A stretch of DNA of 54,240 nucleotides from an uncultured Verrucomicrobiota bacterium. Lineage in GTDB: Bacteria; Verrucomicrobiota; Kiritimatiellia; RFP12; UBA3636. The stretch spans positions 1-54,240 of the forward strand of contig CAMOSH010000004.1 of the NCBI GenBank assembly GCA_946624575.1, read 5' to 3'. A program made the position numbers and the translations under genes. Shown in pieces: positions 47,001 through 54,240 of the stretch. Under the pieces are notes generated by a model, which worked only from the letters and a program-made list of their open reading frames with translations, ran no database searches and was not told the DNA's origin. Within the stretch, counting starts at the first letter, position 1. Every line of letters begins with the position of its first letter.

Positions 47001-47153
47001 CAACTTGACCATTCGACATCCCATCCACAGATATTCGGCATCAGACTTATCAACCTTTCAACTTTTCAACCTTTCAACTGGGCAAAGCCCCGGACACATC
47101 GGCCCGCGTGATTGCGGCCTTTGCGTTCTGACAAAGGTTGGTCACACCCAACG

Positions 47154-47336
47154 GCCCATCGTCGCTTGCGCCCGCGCGCGGCGTCTGCTATCCTTTCCCC
47201 CGACGCCGCGCATGGCTCCATCCCTCCGGTAGGGGCCGCGCGCCGCGCGGCCCGCAACCTTTCAACTTTTCAACCTTTCAACCTTTCAACTTTTCAACCG
47301 GATACACCCCCAACCAAATCGTTGCAAAGCGGTCGT
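47154..47336 (+). repeat. Composite repeat copy 2: promoter, MAPSLR-stop, GC hairpin, 5 x YTTTCAAC, block cggatacacccccaaccaaatcgttgcaaagcggtcgt
   Basis: ATG at 47212 to block end is collinear without indels with copy 3. Confidence 0.92.
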
Positions 47337-47344
47337 TCGTGTCC

Positions 47345-47611
47345 ATGCCTGAATTGTCCCGATTTTTCAATATCGTCGTAAAGATGCTGTTTGCCGACAC
47401 CAGACAGCACAACAAGCCTCATGTCCATGTGTTTTATTCCGAACACGAGGCTTCCGTGGGAATCGACGGGGAATTGCTGGCCGGGTCGCTTCCAATGAAG
47501 CAGATGCGCATTCTTTCCGCGTGGCTGGCGATCCACGAAGAGGAATTGTATGCGGCGTGGAACAAGGCCGTTCGAAATGAACTTCCAGGAAAGATTGAAC
47601 CTCTTTCCTAG
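47345..47611 (+). CDS. DUF4160-like small protein
   Basis: MPELSRFFNIVVKMLFADTRQHNKPHVHVFYSEHEASVGIDGELLAGSLP...LSAWLAIHEEELYAAW. Confidence 0.8.
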   Translation: MPELSRFFNIVVKMLFADTRQHNKPHVHVFYSEHEASVGIDGELLAGSLPMKQMRILSAWLAIHEEELYAAWNKAVRNELPGKIEPLS

Positions 47612-47625
47612 ACAAGGAGACACAT

Positions 47626-48006
47626 GTGATTGTTAAAGATGGCATCTGCTACCCGGACAATCCAGCGGCCGAACCACTCCTTTCGGTCGCAGGGTGTTCT
47701 GTCGTGGGAAACTCGACGCTTCGTGTACGTTTCAATTCAGGCGATGTCCGGATCGTTGACATTTCTCCGCTTTTCGAATTCCCGGCTCTTAAACCTCTTG
47801 GAAATCCGGAAATTTTGCGGGCGTTTTCCATTGACCACGGCATATTGAACTGGCTGGACGGAGAATTGGACATCGCGCCAGAATGGCTTTTCGACCATGG
47901 CGTCCCGCCTGGAATCGTGCCGAACATGGCCCCCCTCGTATCTTGCGTCGCCGAACCCGGCACGGAATACAACGCCCGCCCGCCCGCGCCAAGCCCGGCC
48001 CCGTAG
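47626..48006 (+). CDS. DUF2442-like small protein
   Basis: LRVRFNSGDVRIVDISPLFEFPALKPLGNPEILRAFSIDHGILNWLDGELDIAPEWLFDHG; immediately follows DUF4160 gene. Confidence 0.8.
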   Translation: MIVKDGICYPDNPAAEPLLSVAGCSVVGNSTLRVRFNSGDVRIVDISPLFEFPALKPLGNPEILRAFSIDHGILNWLDGELDIAPEWLFDHGVPPGIVPNMAPLVSCVAEPGTEYNARPPAPSPAP

Positions 48007-48026
48007 GGTTTTCCAGGGGCCCCCAT

Positions 48027-48196
48027 TTGACACCCACCGCCCTTTCTGCCATGCTTTCCCCGTCCCCGCGCATGGCTCCATCCCTCCGGTAGGGGCCGCG
48101 CGCCGCGCAGCCCGCAACCTTTCAACCTTTCAACTTTTCAACTTTTCAACTTTTCAACCGGATACACCCCCAACCAAATCGCCGCAAAGCGGTCGT
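48027..48196 (+). repeat. Composite repeat copy 3: TTGACA-17-CATGCT, MAPSLR-stop, GC hairpin, 5 x YTTTCAAC, conserved block
   Basis: Offset 860 bp from copy 2 throughout. Confidence 0.92.
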
Positions 48197-48205
48197 CGAG
48201 TGAAA

Positions 48206-48297
48206 CCTGAGAAATTTCTACGAAAGACGACACCTTGCAGAGACGGCGCGTAGCGCGCTTGCCTCTCCTCGTGTTTCTTTCAGGGCAAATTCTCAGG
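48206..48297 (+). ncRNA. Structured leader (riboswitch-like candidate, class unknown)
   Basis: P1 CCTGAGAA/TTCTCAGG closes GAAAGA..ACAC/GTGT.TCTTTC and GAGAcGGCGCG-tag-CGC...GCCTCTC. Confidence 0.5.
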
Positions 48298-48332
48298 GCC
48301 TCTCTCGGGATGCGAAGAGAGGCCTTCTTTTT
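48297..48332 (+). terminator. Intrinsic terminator in the 5' leader of the SUMF1-Sel1 gene
   Basis: GGCCTCTCT (48297-48305) / AGAGAGGCC (48316-48324) perfect 9-bp stem followed by TTCTTTTT. Confidence 0.8.
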
Positions 48333-48337
48333 GACTT

Positions 48338-48379
48338 CTTCCTTCGTGTCCGACCCGAGCGGCGGAAACACGAAGGAAG
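48338..48379 (+). promoter_or_regulatory. SD-sequestering hairpin before SUMF1-Sel1 start
   Basis: CTTCCTTCGTGT / ACACGAAGGAAG perfect 12-bp stem; 3' arm contains AAGGAAGG 8 nt before ATG 48389. Confidence 0.7.
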
Positions 48380-48388
48380 GAACTCGAA

Positions 48389-51064
48389 ATGATCCCACAT
48401 GCCTCTTTTCTGCATACAATTGCGATTCTCGTTTTTACACTGACCGCCCAATTAGTGGTGGCTGCTCCGCAAACAATTGCCATGCCGCTTGGCGATGATG
48501 GCTTGACATTGGAAATGGTAAAAACACCTGAAGGCCTCTGGTTCGGGAAGTTTGAAGTGACTCAGGCCCAGTGGCGGCAAATCTCTGGCTCGCTGGTCAC
48601 AGGCGGTCGCGAAGTGGACGAAGGCGCGGACAAACCTGTTCTGGGCGCGACGCCCAATGAGATAGACATTTTTCTGCGGAAACTAAACCTAACGGAGGTG
48701 GCAAAGCGCTCCGGTCTTGTGTTTCGTCTCCCCACGGAAGATGAGTGGACTGCGGCCTGCATGGCAGGCGGTAGCGGCAAGTGGCCGCTCGGCACGGACG
48801 GCCGCGAAGGCTCCCTAGATTCCATGGCGTGGTATTGCTCGCGGCAGAGGAGGGACAATTATACCGCCGATCCCGTGCAGTCAGTCGGGCTTAAGGCTCC
48901 AAACGCATACGGACTTTACGACATGCTCGGCAACGCGGAGGAGATGACATCCACCACGAAACTCGTTGAAAAACCATTCTTGGGCAAGGTCCTTTGCAAC
49001 GTCTGGTGCGGGGGCGGCGTGAACTTCCGTCCGCAGCCGGAACCGATTCTCGACGCATTTGTCGGACAGATCGATGACGGAGGCCAAAACTTCCGCGATG
49101 GTGCCCGCGCAAGGCGCGCCGAAGATGGCCCAATCGGCTTTGGTGGATTCCGTCTCTGCGCAACTGGCGAGGCAAAAGGTGGCGAACCGGCAAATCTGCC
49201 AAATCAGAATCAATCCAAGCCGGCACAGGCACAGGGAAACAAACCGCCAGCACCAGCGGCTGGGGCCAGTGCCACGCTAGAAGCGAAACCGTCAGTGCAA
49301 CCAGTCAAACCGGGAGCATCCTCGCATTCATCCCTCTCTATTTCCCGAGGCGGCGTAACGACATCCTTCTCCGCCACGGTGACAGGAGGCGGCAAAGTAA
49401 GTTCAACGCAATCCTCTACCGTAAATGGCATCACAACGACAGTGAGAACCGTGACGACCGCCAATGGCTCGGAAACGTTGACTGAATATTCTGCGGCAAC
49501 GCCAGAAGCACAGGGGCATTTGGCATACAACCTTCATCATGGCAAGGAAGGTTTTCCAAAGGACATTGCATTGGCAACTTTCTGGTATGAGAAGGCTGCA
49601 GAAGGTGGAGAAGCCATTGCCATGAACAATCTGGGATTGATCCTTCAAGATACGGGAGAGCCAGAGAATGTAAAAAGAGGCTATGAACTGATAGCACAGG
49701 CGGCGGAACTTTGTCCAAACGATTCGGCAATCTGTTTCAATCTCGGCAAATGCTATTACGACGGCAAAGGCGTTACGCAGGATTATGCGAAGGCCGTGGA
49801 ATGGTACCGCAAGGCGGCGGAACAGGACCATGCTACGGCGCAATACAATCTCGGTGTCAGCTATGCCCACGGCTATGGCGTTGCGCAAGACTATGCACAG
49901 GCCGTGGAATGGTACCGCAAGGCGGCGGAACAAGGCCATGCTACAGCGCAAAACAATCTCGGTTTCAGCTATGACCACGGCCAAGGCGTTGCGCAGGATT
50001 ATGCGAAGGCCGTGGAATGGTACCGCAAGGCGGCGGAACAGGGCAATGCCGCGGCGCAAAACAATCTCGGTTTCAGCTATGGCCACGGCCATGGCGTTAC
50101 GCAGGATTATGCACAAGCCGTGGAATGGTACCGCAAGGCGGCGGAACAGGGCGATGCCGCGGCGCAAAATAATCTAGGCGGATGCTACTATTATGGTCGC
50201 GGGGTTGAAATCGATTTTGTCGAAGCAATAAAATGGTACAAGAAAGCTTCGGAAAATGGTGATGAAGTCGCTCAGAAACAACTTGCGCTTTGTTACCAAC
50301 AAGGGACTGGAGTTGAACAGAATTACGCAACCGCCGTATATTGGTATCAAAAGGCCGCAGCGCAAGGAAATGTTGTCGCACAATCAAATTTAGGCCTTTT
50401 ATATTACATTGGAATGGGCGTCGCACAGGATTATGCCGAGGCTGTTAGGTGGTTTCGATTGGCGGCTGAGCAAGGAGATGCGGTACCACAATACAATTTG
50501 GCTGTCTGTTATGAGAAAGGACTAGGAGTCGAAAAAAATTCCAAAGAGGCGGCAAAATTGTATGAACGTGCCGCAAAACAAGGGAATGTTGATGCCCAAA
50601 ATGCGATCGGCGAGGCTTATTTCAAAGGCAATGGTGTTGAGCAAGACAACGAAATCGCCGCAAATTGGTTTAAAAAGGCAGCCACCGGCGGACATTTGAC
50701 AGGAATGTCTAATTTGGCATATTGCTATTCTCAAGGCATTGGAGTAGAAAAAAATGCCAAGAAGGCTGCCGTCTGGTATGAGAAGGCGGCCCAACAGGGA
50801 GATCCCTCAAGCATTAATCATCTAGGAATGTGCTATCTTTGCGGTGAAGGCGTTGAACAGGACAATGAAATAGCTGTCAAATGGTTCCGCAAGGCCGCCG
50901 ATAAAGGTTATGGATGGGCGCAATATAATCTTGGATGTTGCTACCGAGATGGAAAGGGCGTGGAGAAGAACCCCAAGAAAGCGCTAATGTGGTTCCGCAA
51001 GGCTGCCGAACAGGGGCACGAACAAGCCAAGGCGGAAATCAGGAAACTTGAGGCGACAGAGTGA
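48389..51064 (+). CDS. Secreted SUMF1 (formylglycine-generating-enzyme-like) domain protein with about a dozen Sel1 repeats
   Basis: Signal peptide; FRLPTEDEWTAAC, YGLYDMLGNAEEM, GFGGFRLCATGE; repeats AVEWYRKAAEQGxAxAQxNLGxxYxxGxGVxQDY. Confidence 0.88.
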   Translation: MIPHASFLHTIAILVFTLTAQLVVAAPQTIAMPLGDDGLTLEMVKTPEGLWFGKFEVTQAQWRQISGSLVTGGREVDEGADKPVLGATPNEIDIFLRKLNLTEVAKRSGLVFRLPTEDEWTAACMAGGSGKWPLGTDGREGSLDSMAWYCSRQRRDNYTADPVQSVGLKAPNAYGLYDMLGNAEEMTSTTKLVEKPFLGKVLCNVWCGGGVNFRPQPEPILDAFVGQIDDGGQNFRDGARARRAEDGPIGFGGFRLCATGEAKGGEPANLPNQNQSKPAQAQGNKPPAPAAGASATLEAKPSVQPVKPGASSHSSLSISRGGVTTSFSATVTGGGKVSSTQSSTVNGITTTVRTVTTANGSETLTEYSAATPEAQGHLAYNLHHGKEGFPKDIALATFWYEKAAEGGEAIAMNNLGLILQDTGEPENVKRGYELIAQAAELCPNDSAICFNLGKCYYDGKGVTQDYAKAVEWYRKAAEQDHATAQYNLGVSYAHGYGVAQDYAQAVEWYRKAAEQGHATAQNNLGFSYDHGQGVAQDYAKAVEWYRKAAEQGNAAAQNNLGFSYGHGHGVTQDYAQAVEWYRKAAEQGDAAAQNNLGGCYYYGRGVEIDFVEAIKWYKKASENGDEVAQKQLALCYQQGTGVEQNYATAVYWYQKAAAQGNVVAQSNLGLLYYIGMGVAQDYAEAVRWFRLAAEQGDAVPQYNLAVCYEKGLGVEKNSKEAAKLYERAAKQGNVDAQNAIGEAYFKGNGVEQDNEIAANWFKKAATGGHLTGMSNLAYCYSQGIGVEKNAKKAAVWYEKAAQQGDPSSINHLGMCYLCGEGVEQDNEIAVKWFRKAADKGYGWAQYNLGCCYRDGKGVEKNPKKALMWFRKAAEQGHEQAKAEIRKLEATE
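49747..50175. repeat. Near-identical 108-nt tandem Sel1 units
   Basis: gccgtggaatggtaccgcaaggcggcggaacagg recurs every 108 nt four times; later units are diverged. Confidence 0.85.
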
Positions 51065-51085
51065 TTGAACTCCCCCTGATCGACA

Positions 51086-51280
51086 GACCCGCACGAGGAC
51101 TGGACCGACGTGACGGACGAAGCCGACCTGGACGCGGCGGAGTGGCGGTTGCCGTTTCGGCGGCGTTCCGCCGCCTCACTCCGCCTCGTGCGGGGCGGCC
51201 ATGCCTCGCGGTCGCCCGTCGCCTGCGGCTTGGGCTTTGCGCTCGGCATTTTCTTCAAGGTCAAGGTGGAGATGCGGTAA
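51086..51280 (+). pseudogene. 3' remnant of a secreted-protein gene (DPHEDWTDVTDEADLDAAEWR...FFKVKVEMR-stop) with in-frame insertion
   Basis: Open frame to TAA 51278-51280; 102-nt insertion between WR and FFKVKV. Confidence 0.5.
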
Positions 51281-51306
51281 ATGTTGCCAATGTGGAAGTG
51301 TTGCCA
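51142..51306 (+). repeat. 165-bp repeat copy A
   Basis: Same as 54029-54193 with one visible mismatch (gtggaGatg vs gtggaAatg). Confidence 0.92.
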
Positions 51307-51463
51307 ATCGTCAATGCCAATGCCCAATTGGAAACTGGCAACATTTCCACAATGGCACATTTTCGCCGGATGAGAGAGGCGCTCCACGGACCTGCTGGCG
51401 GTCTGGAGACCGCCACCCCTCTGCGGCTCGCCGGGACGGCTCGCCCCACCCGGATCGCGCGCC

Positions 51464-52298
51464 CTACCTGCGGGCAAGATGGCTTCGCGGGTCAAGAAGG
51501 AACGGGACGAGGCCTATGGTTTCGATGCCCGTTTCGTCCGTCCACGATTTGTCAAATCCGTATGTCACGACGATTTTCCGGAAAAAGTCGCCCGTCCTGC
51601 GCAGGGACTCGGTTTCCTGTCTGCGTTTTTCCGCGTCCGGGATGGCGTATGCGGACTGGATATAGACCTTTTCATGGTCCTTCCTTCCAGAGCGAGGCAA
51701 ACGAGTTGGCAATGCGGGTCGGATTCGTGAGGGACCCCACCGCCGAGCAGAGCATGTCCGCCACTCGCGACAGCGCGGCCGTGTCGCGGATTTTCCATCG
51801 TTCCACCATGTCCTTGAGGTAGGTCTTTTCAAAAAGGACCGACAGAAGGCGCCTCTTTTCCGTTTCGTCGCGTTCCAGAACCACCTGGGGAAGCCCTCCG
51901 AACGTCTCGTAGTCGTGCAAGGCGTCTGATTTTTCCCCGCCATGTGCGGGCAAAAACTCCGCGAAAGAAAGTGGCCGCATCCTCAATTCCCACCCTCGGC
52001 CGCGGAACTGCGTCGCGATGTCGGACGAAAGCATTTTCGAATTGCTCCCCGTCACATAGACGTCGGTGTTCGGCAGCGCCGCCAGGGAGTTCAGGACATC
52101 ATGGAAAGAAAGATATGCCGACTCCCGGTCTTCTGGTGCGATGCGATCCGGATCGACACCTTCCTTCAGGACTTTTCGGCAAAGCTGAACTTCGTCGATA
52201 AACACGTAATGCATCTGTTTTCCGGAACGGATGCGCCTTGCGAAATAGTCAGGTTTCAAAACGAAATGGAGTCTAGTACAACCCGGTTTCCATGTCAA
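51464..52298 (-). pseudogene. Decayed AAA/DUF4143 ATPase paralogue
   Basis: Matches the intact neighbour (YVFIDEVQL, TDVYVTGSNSKMLSSDIAT, AVGSLTNPTRIAN, YIQSAYAIPDAEKRRQE) but lacks Walker A and a central segment. Confidence 0.8.
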
Positions 52299-52365
52299 AT
52301 CCTATTTTGAAATCTGGTGGAATTCCACTAAATCGGAAAGTCCGCAACGAACAATTGAACCTAAA

Positions 52366-52551
52366 CCGAGTACGCGAACAAGGTCTGGGAGTGCTACGTC
52401 GCGGGGATCAGTCCGACGAACGCGGCGGCGCGGTTCGAAGTGACGATTGAAATTGGCGCGGACGGGAAGCCCGTGGTGCGCTGGAACCCGCCGCTTGCGC
52501 CGGAAGAGAATGTGGAAGTGTTGCCAGTTGTCAATTCCAGTTGCCAATGAC
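52366..52551 (+). pseudogene. 3' fragment of a secreted protein (TEYANKVWECYVAGISPTNAAARFEVTIEIGADGKPVVRWNPPLAPEENVEVLPVVNSSCQ-stop)
   Basis: In-frame fragment preceded by TAA and joined to the gtggaagtgttgcca repeat tail. Confidence 0.55.
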
Positions 52552-52564
52552 GGGGCGGAACGGA

Positions 52565-53890
52565 TCAGCCGCCAAAGAGAATCGATGGATCGAGAAGAAA
52601 AGGAATAATGCCGACGTGGACGATTCCGTCGCCATCGGCAAGCGGTGGCCGGAATCCTGACGTAACGACGAGCTTCCGGAAGAAATCCCCGCTGGCGCGG
52701 AGCGGAGCCGTTTCCTGCCGCCGTTTTTCCTCGTCGGGGATCGCAAATGCGCTCTGGACGTATGCGCGGCGCGGACCGTCGTTGACGATGAAATCGATTT
52801 CCAGCTGCCGTTTGGTCCGTTTGCCGTTGGCGGAGGTCGTTTCTTCGACGAAACCCACGTCAACGGAATGTCCTCGTGCGGTCAATTCGTTGTAAATGAC
52901 ATTTTCCATCAAGTGCGTTTCCTCGACTTGACGGAAGTTCAGGCGGGCGTTTCGGAGTCCGACGTCCTCGGCGTAATACTTCGACGGATATTCAAGGTAT
53001 CTCCTTCCCTTGACGTCGTATCTGTCGGCCCGGTTAACGAGAAAGGCGTCTTCGAGAATGTCGATGTATTTCTTGACGGTCGGCTGGCTAACGGGCGTCA
53101 TGCCGGAAGAATTCGCCGTGTTCGCGATTCTCGTCGGATTCGTCAAGGAGCCCACGGCAGAAAACAAGGTGTCGGTCACGGTTTCCAGGAGTTGATCGTG
53201 CCGAAGGGCATGTCGCTCGACGATGTCCTTGAAATAGACCTTTTTGAACAGTTGGGAAAGATAGTCGCGCTTCCTTTCCGGATTTTCGGCAAGAACGGCC
53301 CCCGGCATTCCTCCGTAAACGAGATATTGCTCCCACGCTTCGGCTTTCTCCAAGCGCGACACCGCAAGACATTCGGAAAATGTCAGTGGATGGAGCCTGA
53401 TTTCCTCGCCGCGGTCGCGGAAATTCGTGGCGATGTCTGACGAAAGCATCTTTGAGTTCGATCCGGTGACATATATGTCCGTTTCGGGAATTTTCAGGAG
53501 CCCGTTCAGCACGTCGTAGAACGTGATGTATGCGCTTTCTCGGTCATCTGGCGCGATTTTGGACAAGTCCACACCATCGGGAAGGGTTTTCCGGATCATT
53601 TGGATTTCATCGATGAAAACGTATTTCCATCCGTGTCTGCGCCCGCGCAAACGGCGCCGGAGCCAATCGCCCAGCAGAATGGGGTTTCGAAGATCGCTCA
53701 TGTCGTCATCGTCAAGGGCGACCATGACGATGTCCGCCGGTTTGACGCCTTCCTCGATCAGCCTTTCACGGAACAGGCGGAACAGAAGGTGGCTTTTCCC
53801 GCATCGGCGGATGCCGGTGACGATTTTCACGAAACCGTCGTGACGGCTTGACAACAGCCGATTTAGATACATGTCACGTGGTATGTTCAT
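52565..53890 (-). CDS. AAA_14/DUF4143 ATPase, intact
   Basis: IVTGIRRCGKSHLLFRLF Walker A, YVFIDEIQM Walker B, YVTGSNSKML, SQPTVKKYIDILEDAFLV. Confidence 0.9.
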   Translation of the reverse strand: MNIPRDMYLNRLLSSRHDGFVKIVTGIRRCGKSHLLFRLFRERLIEEGVKPADIVMVALDDDDMSDLRNPILLGDWLRRRLRGRRHGWKYVFIDEIQMIRKTLPDGVDLSKIAPDDRESAYITFYDVLNGLLKIPETDIYVTGSNSKMLSSDIATNFRDRGEEIRLHPLTFSECLAVSRLEKAEAWEQYLVYGGMPGAVLAENPERKRDYLSQLFKKVYFKDIVERHALRHDQLLETVTDTLFSAVGSLTNPTRIANTANSSGMTPVSQPTVKKYIDILEDAFLVNRADRYDVKGRRYLEYPSKYYAEDVGLRNARLNFRQVEETHLMENVIYNELTARGHSVDVGFVEETTSANGKRTKRQLEIDFIVNDGPRRAYVQSAFAIPDEEKRRQETAPLRASGDFFRKLVVTSGFRPPLADGDGIVHVGIIPFLLDPSILFGG

Positions 53891-54028
53891 TGAATCCCTA
53901 CTTTGAAGTTGGGTGTGTTTTCACGCAAATCAAAAACGGCGACATTCTTGACGATCTTCTGATCGATGTCAACATGAAAAATCGGTGACATGGACCGAAA
54001 CGGACGAAAGCGATCTCGAAGCGGCGGG

Positions 54029-54193
54029 GTGGCGGTTGCCGTTTCGGCGGCGTTCCGCCGCCTCACTCCGCCTCGTGCGGGGCGGCCATGCCTCGCGGTC
54101 GCCCGTCGCCTGCGGCTTGGGCTTTGCGCTCGGCATTTTCTTCAAGGTCAAGGTGGAAATGCGGTAAATGTTGCCAATGTGGAAGTGTTGCCA
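54029..54193 (+). repeat. 165-bp repeat copy B
   Basis: See copy A; lies at the 3' end of ORF 53985-54167. Confidence 0.92.
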
Positions 54194-54240
54194 GTTGCCA
54201 ATTCCAGTTGCCAATTGGGTGGCGCCTCTGCGCTGATCTA

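Noticed and set aside
47233-47253. GC palindrome in composite repeat as an intrinsic terminator
   Set aside because: Perfect 9-bp stem but no following U-tract; kept only as a hairpin.
48206-48297. Known riboswitch class (glycine, TPP, SAM)
   Set aside because: CTGAGA/TCTCAGG fragments occur but the conserved cores of those classes are absent; left as unassigned structure.

Overview
High-GC bacterial chromosomal window, probably from the PVC group (Verrucomicrobiota/Kiritimatiellota/Lentisphaerota-like; inferred from gene content and repeat style, not proven). Housekeeping genes include dinG-like, rpmH-rnpA-yidD, efp, rpe, ligA, a murC-murB fusion, recD2-like, a GT9 heptosyltransferase, two SurA/PpiD-like chaperones, comF, asnB, an exopolysaccharide export block (Wza-like, Wzc-like tyrosine kinase, outer-membrane barrel), a PilD-like prepilin peptidase with two small pilin-like genes, a KamA/EpmB-like radical SAM enzyme and RluD-like. 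Accessory or secreted genes include an ECF sigma factor whose frame stays open into a secreted beta-strand-repeat protein, a GH5-like enzyme, a six-hairpin glycosidase plus esterase, a DUF4160/DUF2442 pair, a SUMF1-Sel1 protein, and an intact plus a decayed AAA/DUF4143 ATPase. The most unusual content is non-coding or repetitive: (1) two arrays of CTAG-centred 9-10-mers, one lying exactly between the divergent rpe and ligA promoters; (2) a composite repeat (promoter, MAPSLR-stop mini-ORF, GC hairpin, five YTTTCAAC octamers, conserved block), two collinear copies of which flank the DUF4160/DUF2442 pair; (3) a riboswitch-like leader with terminator, possible antiterminator and SD-sequestering hairpin before the SUMF1-Sel1 gene; (4) short-period arrays embedded in frame in coding sequence; (5) two identical 165-bp segments, including an apparent 102-bp in-frame insertion, at the 3' ends of two different gene remnants. 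No rRNA, tRNA or CRISPR was recognised. All calls come from reading the sequence; no database or folding software was run.
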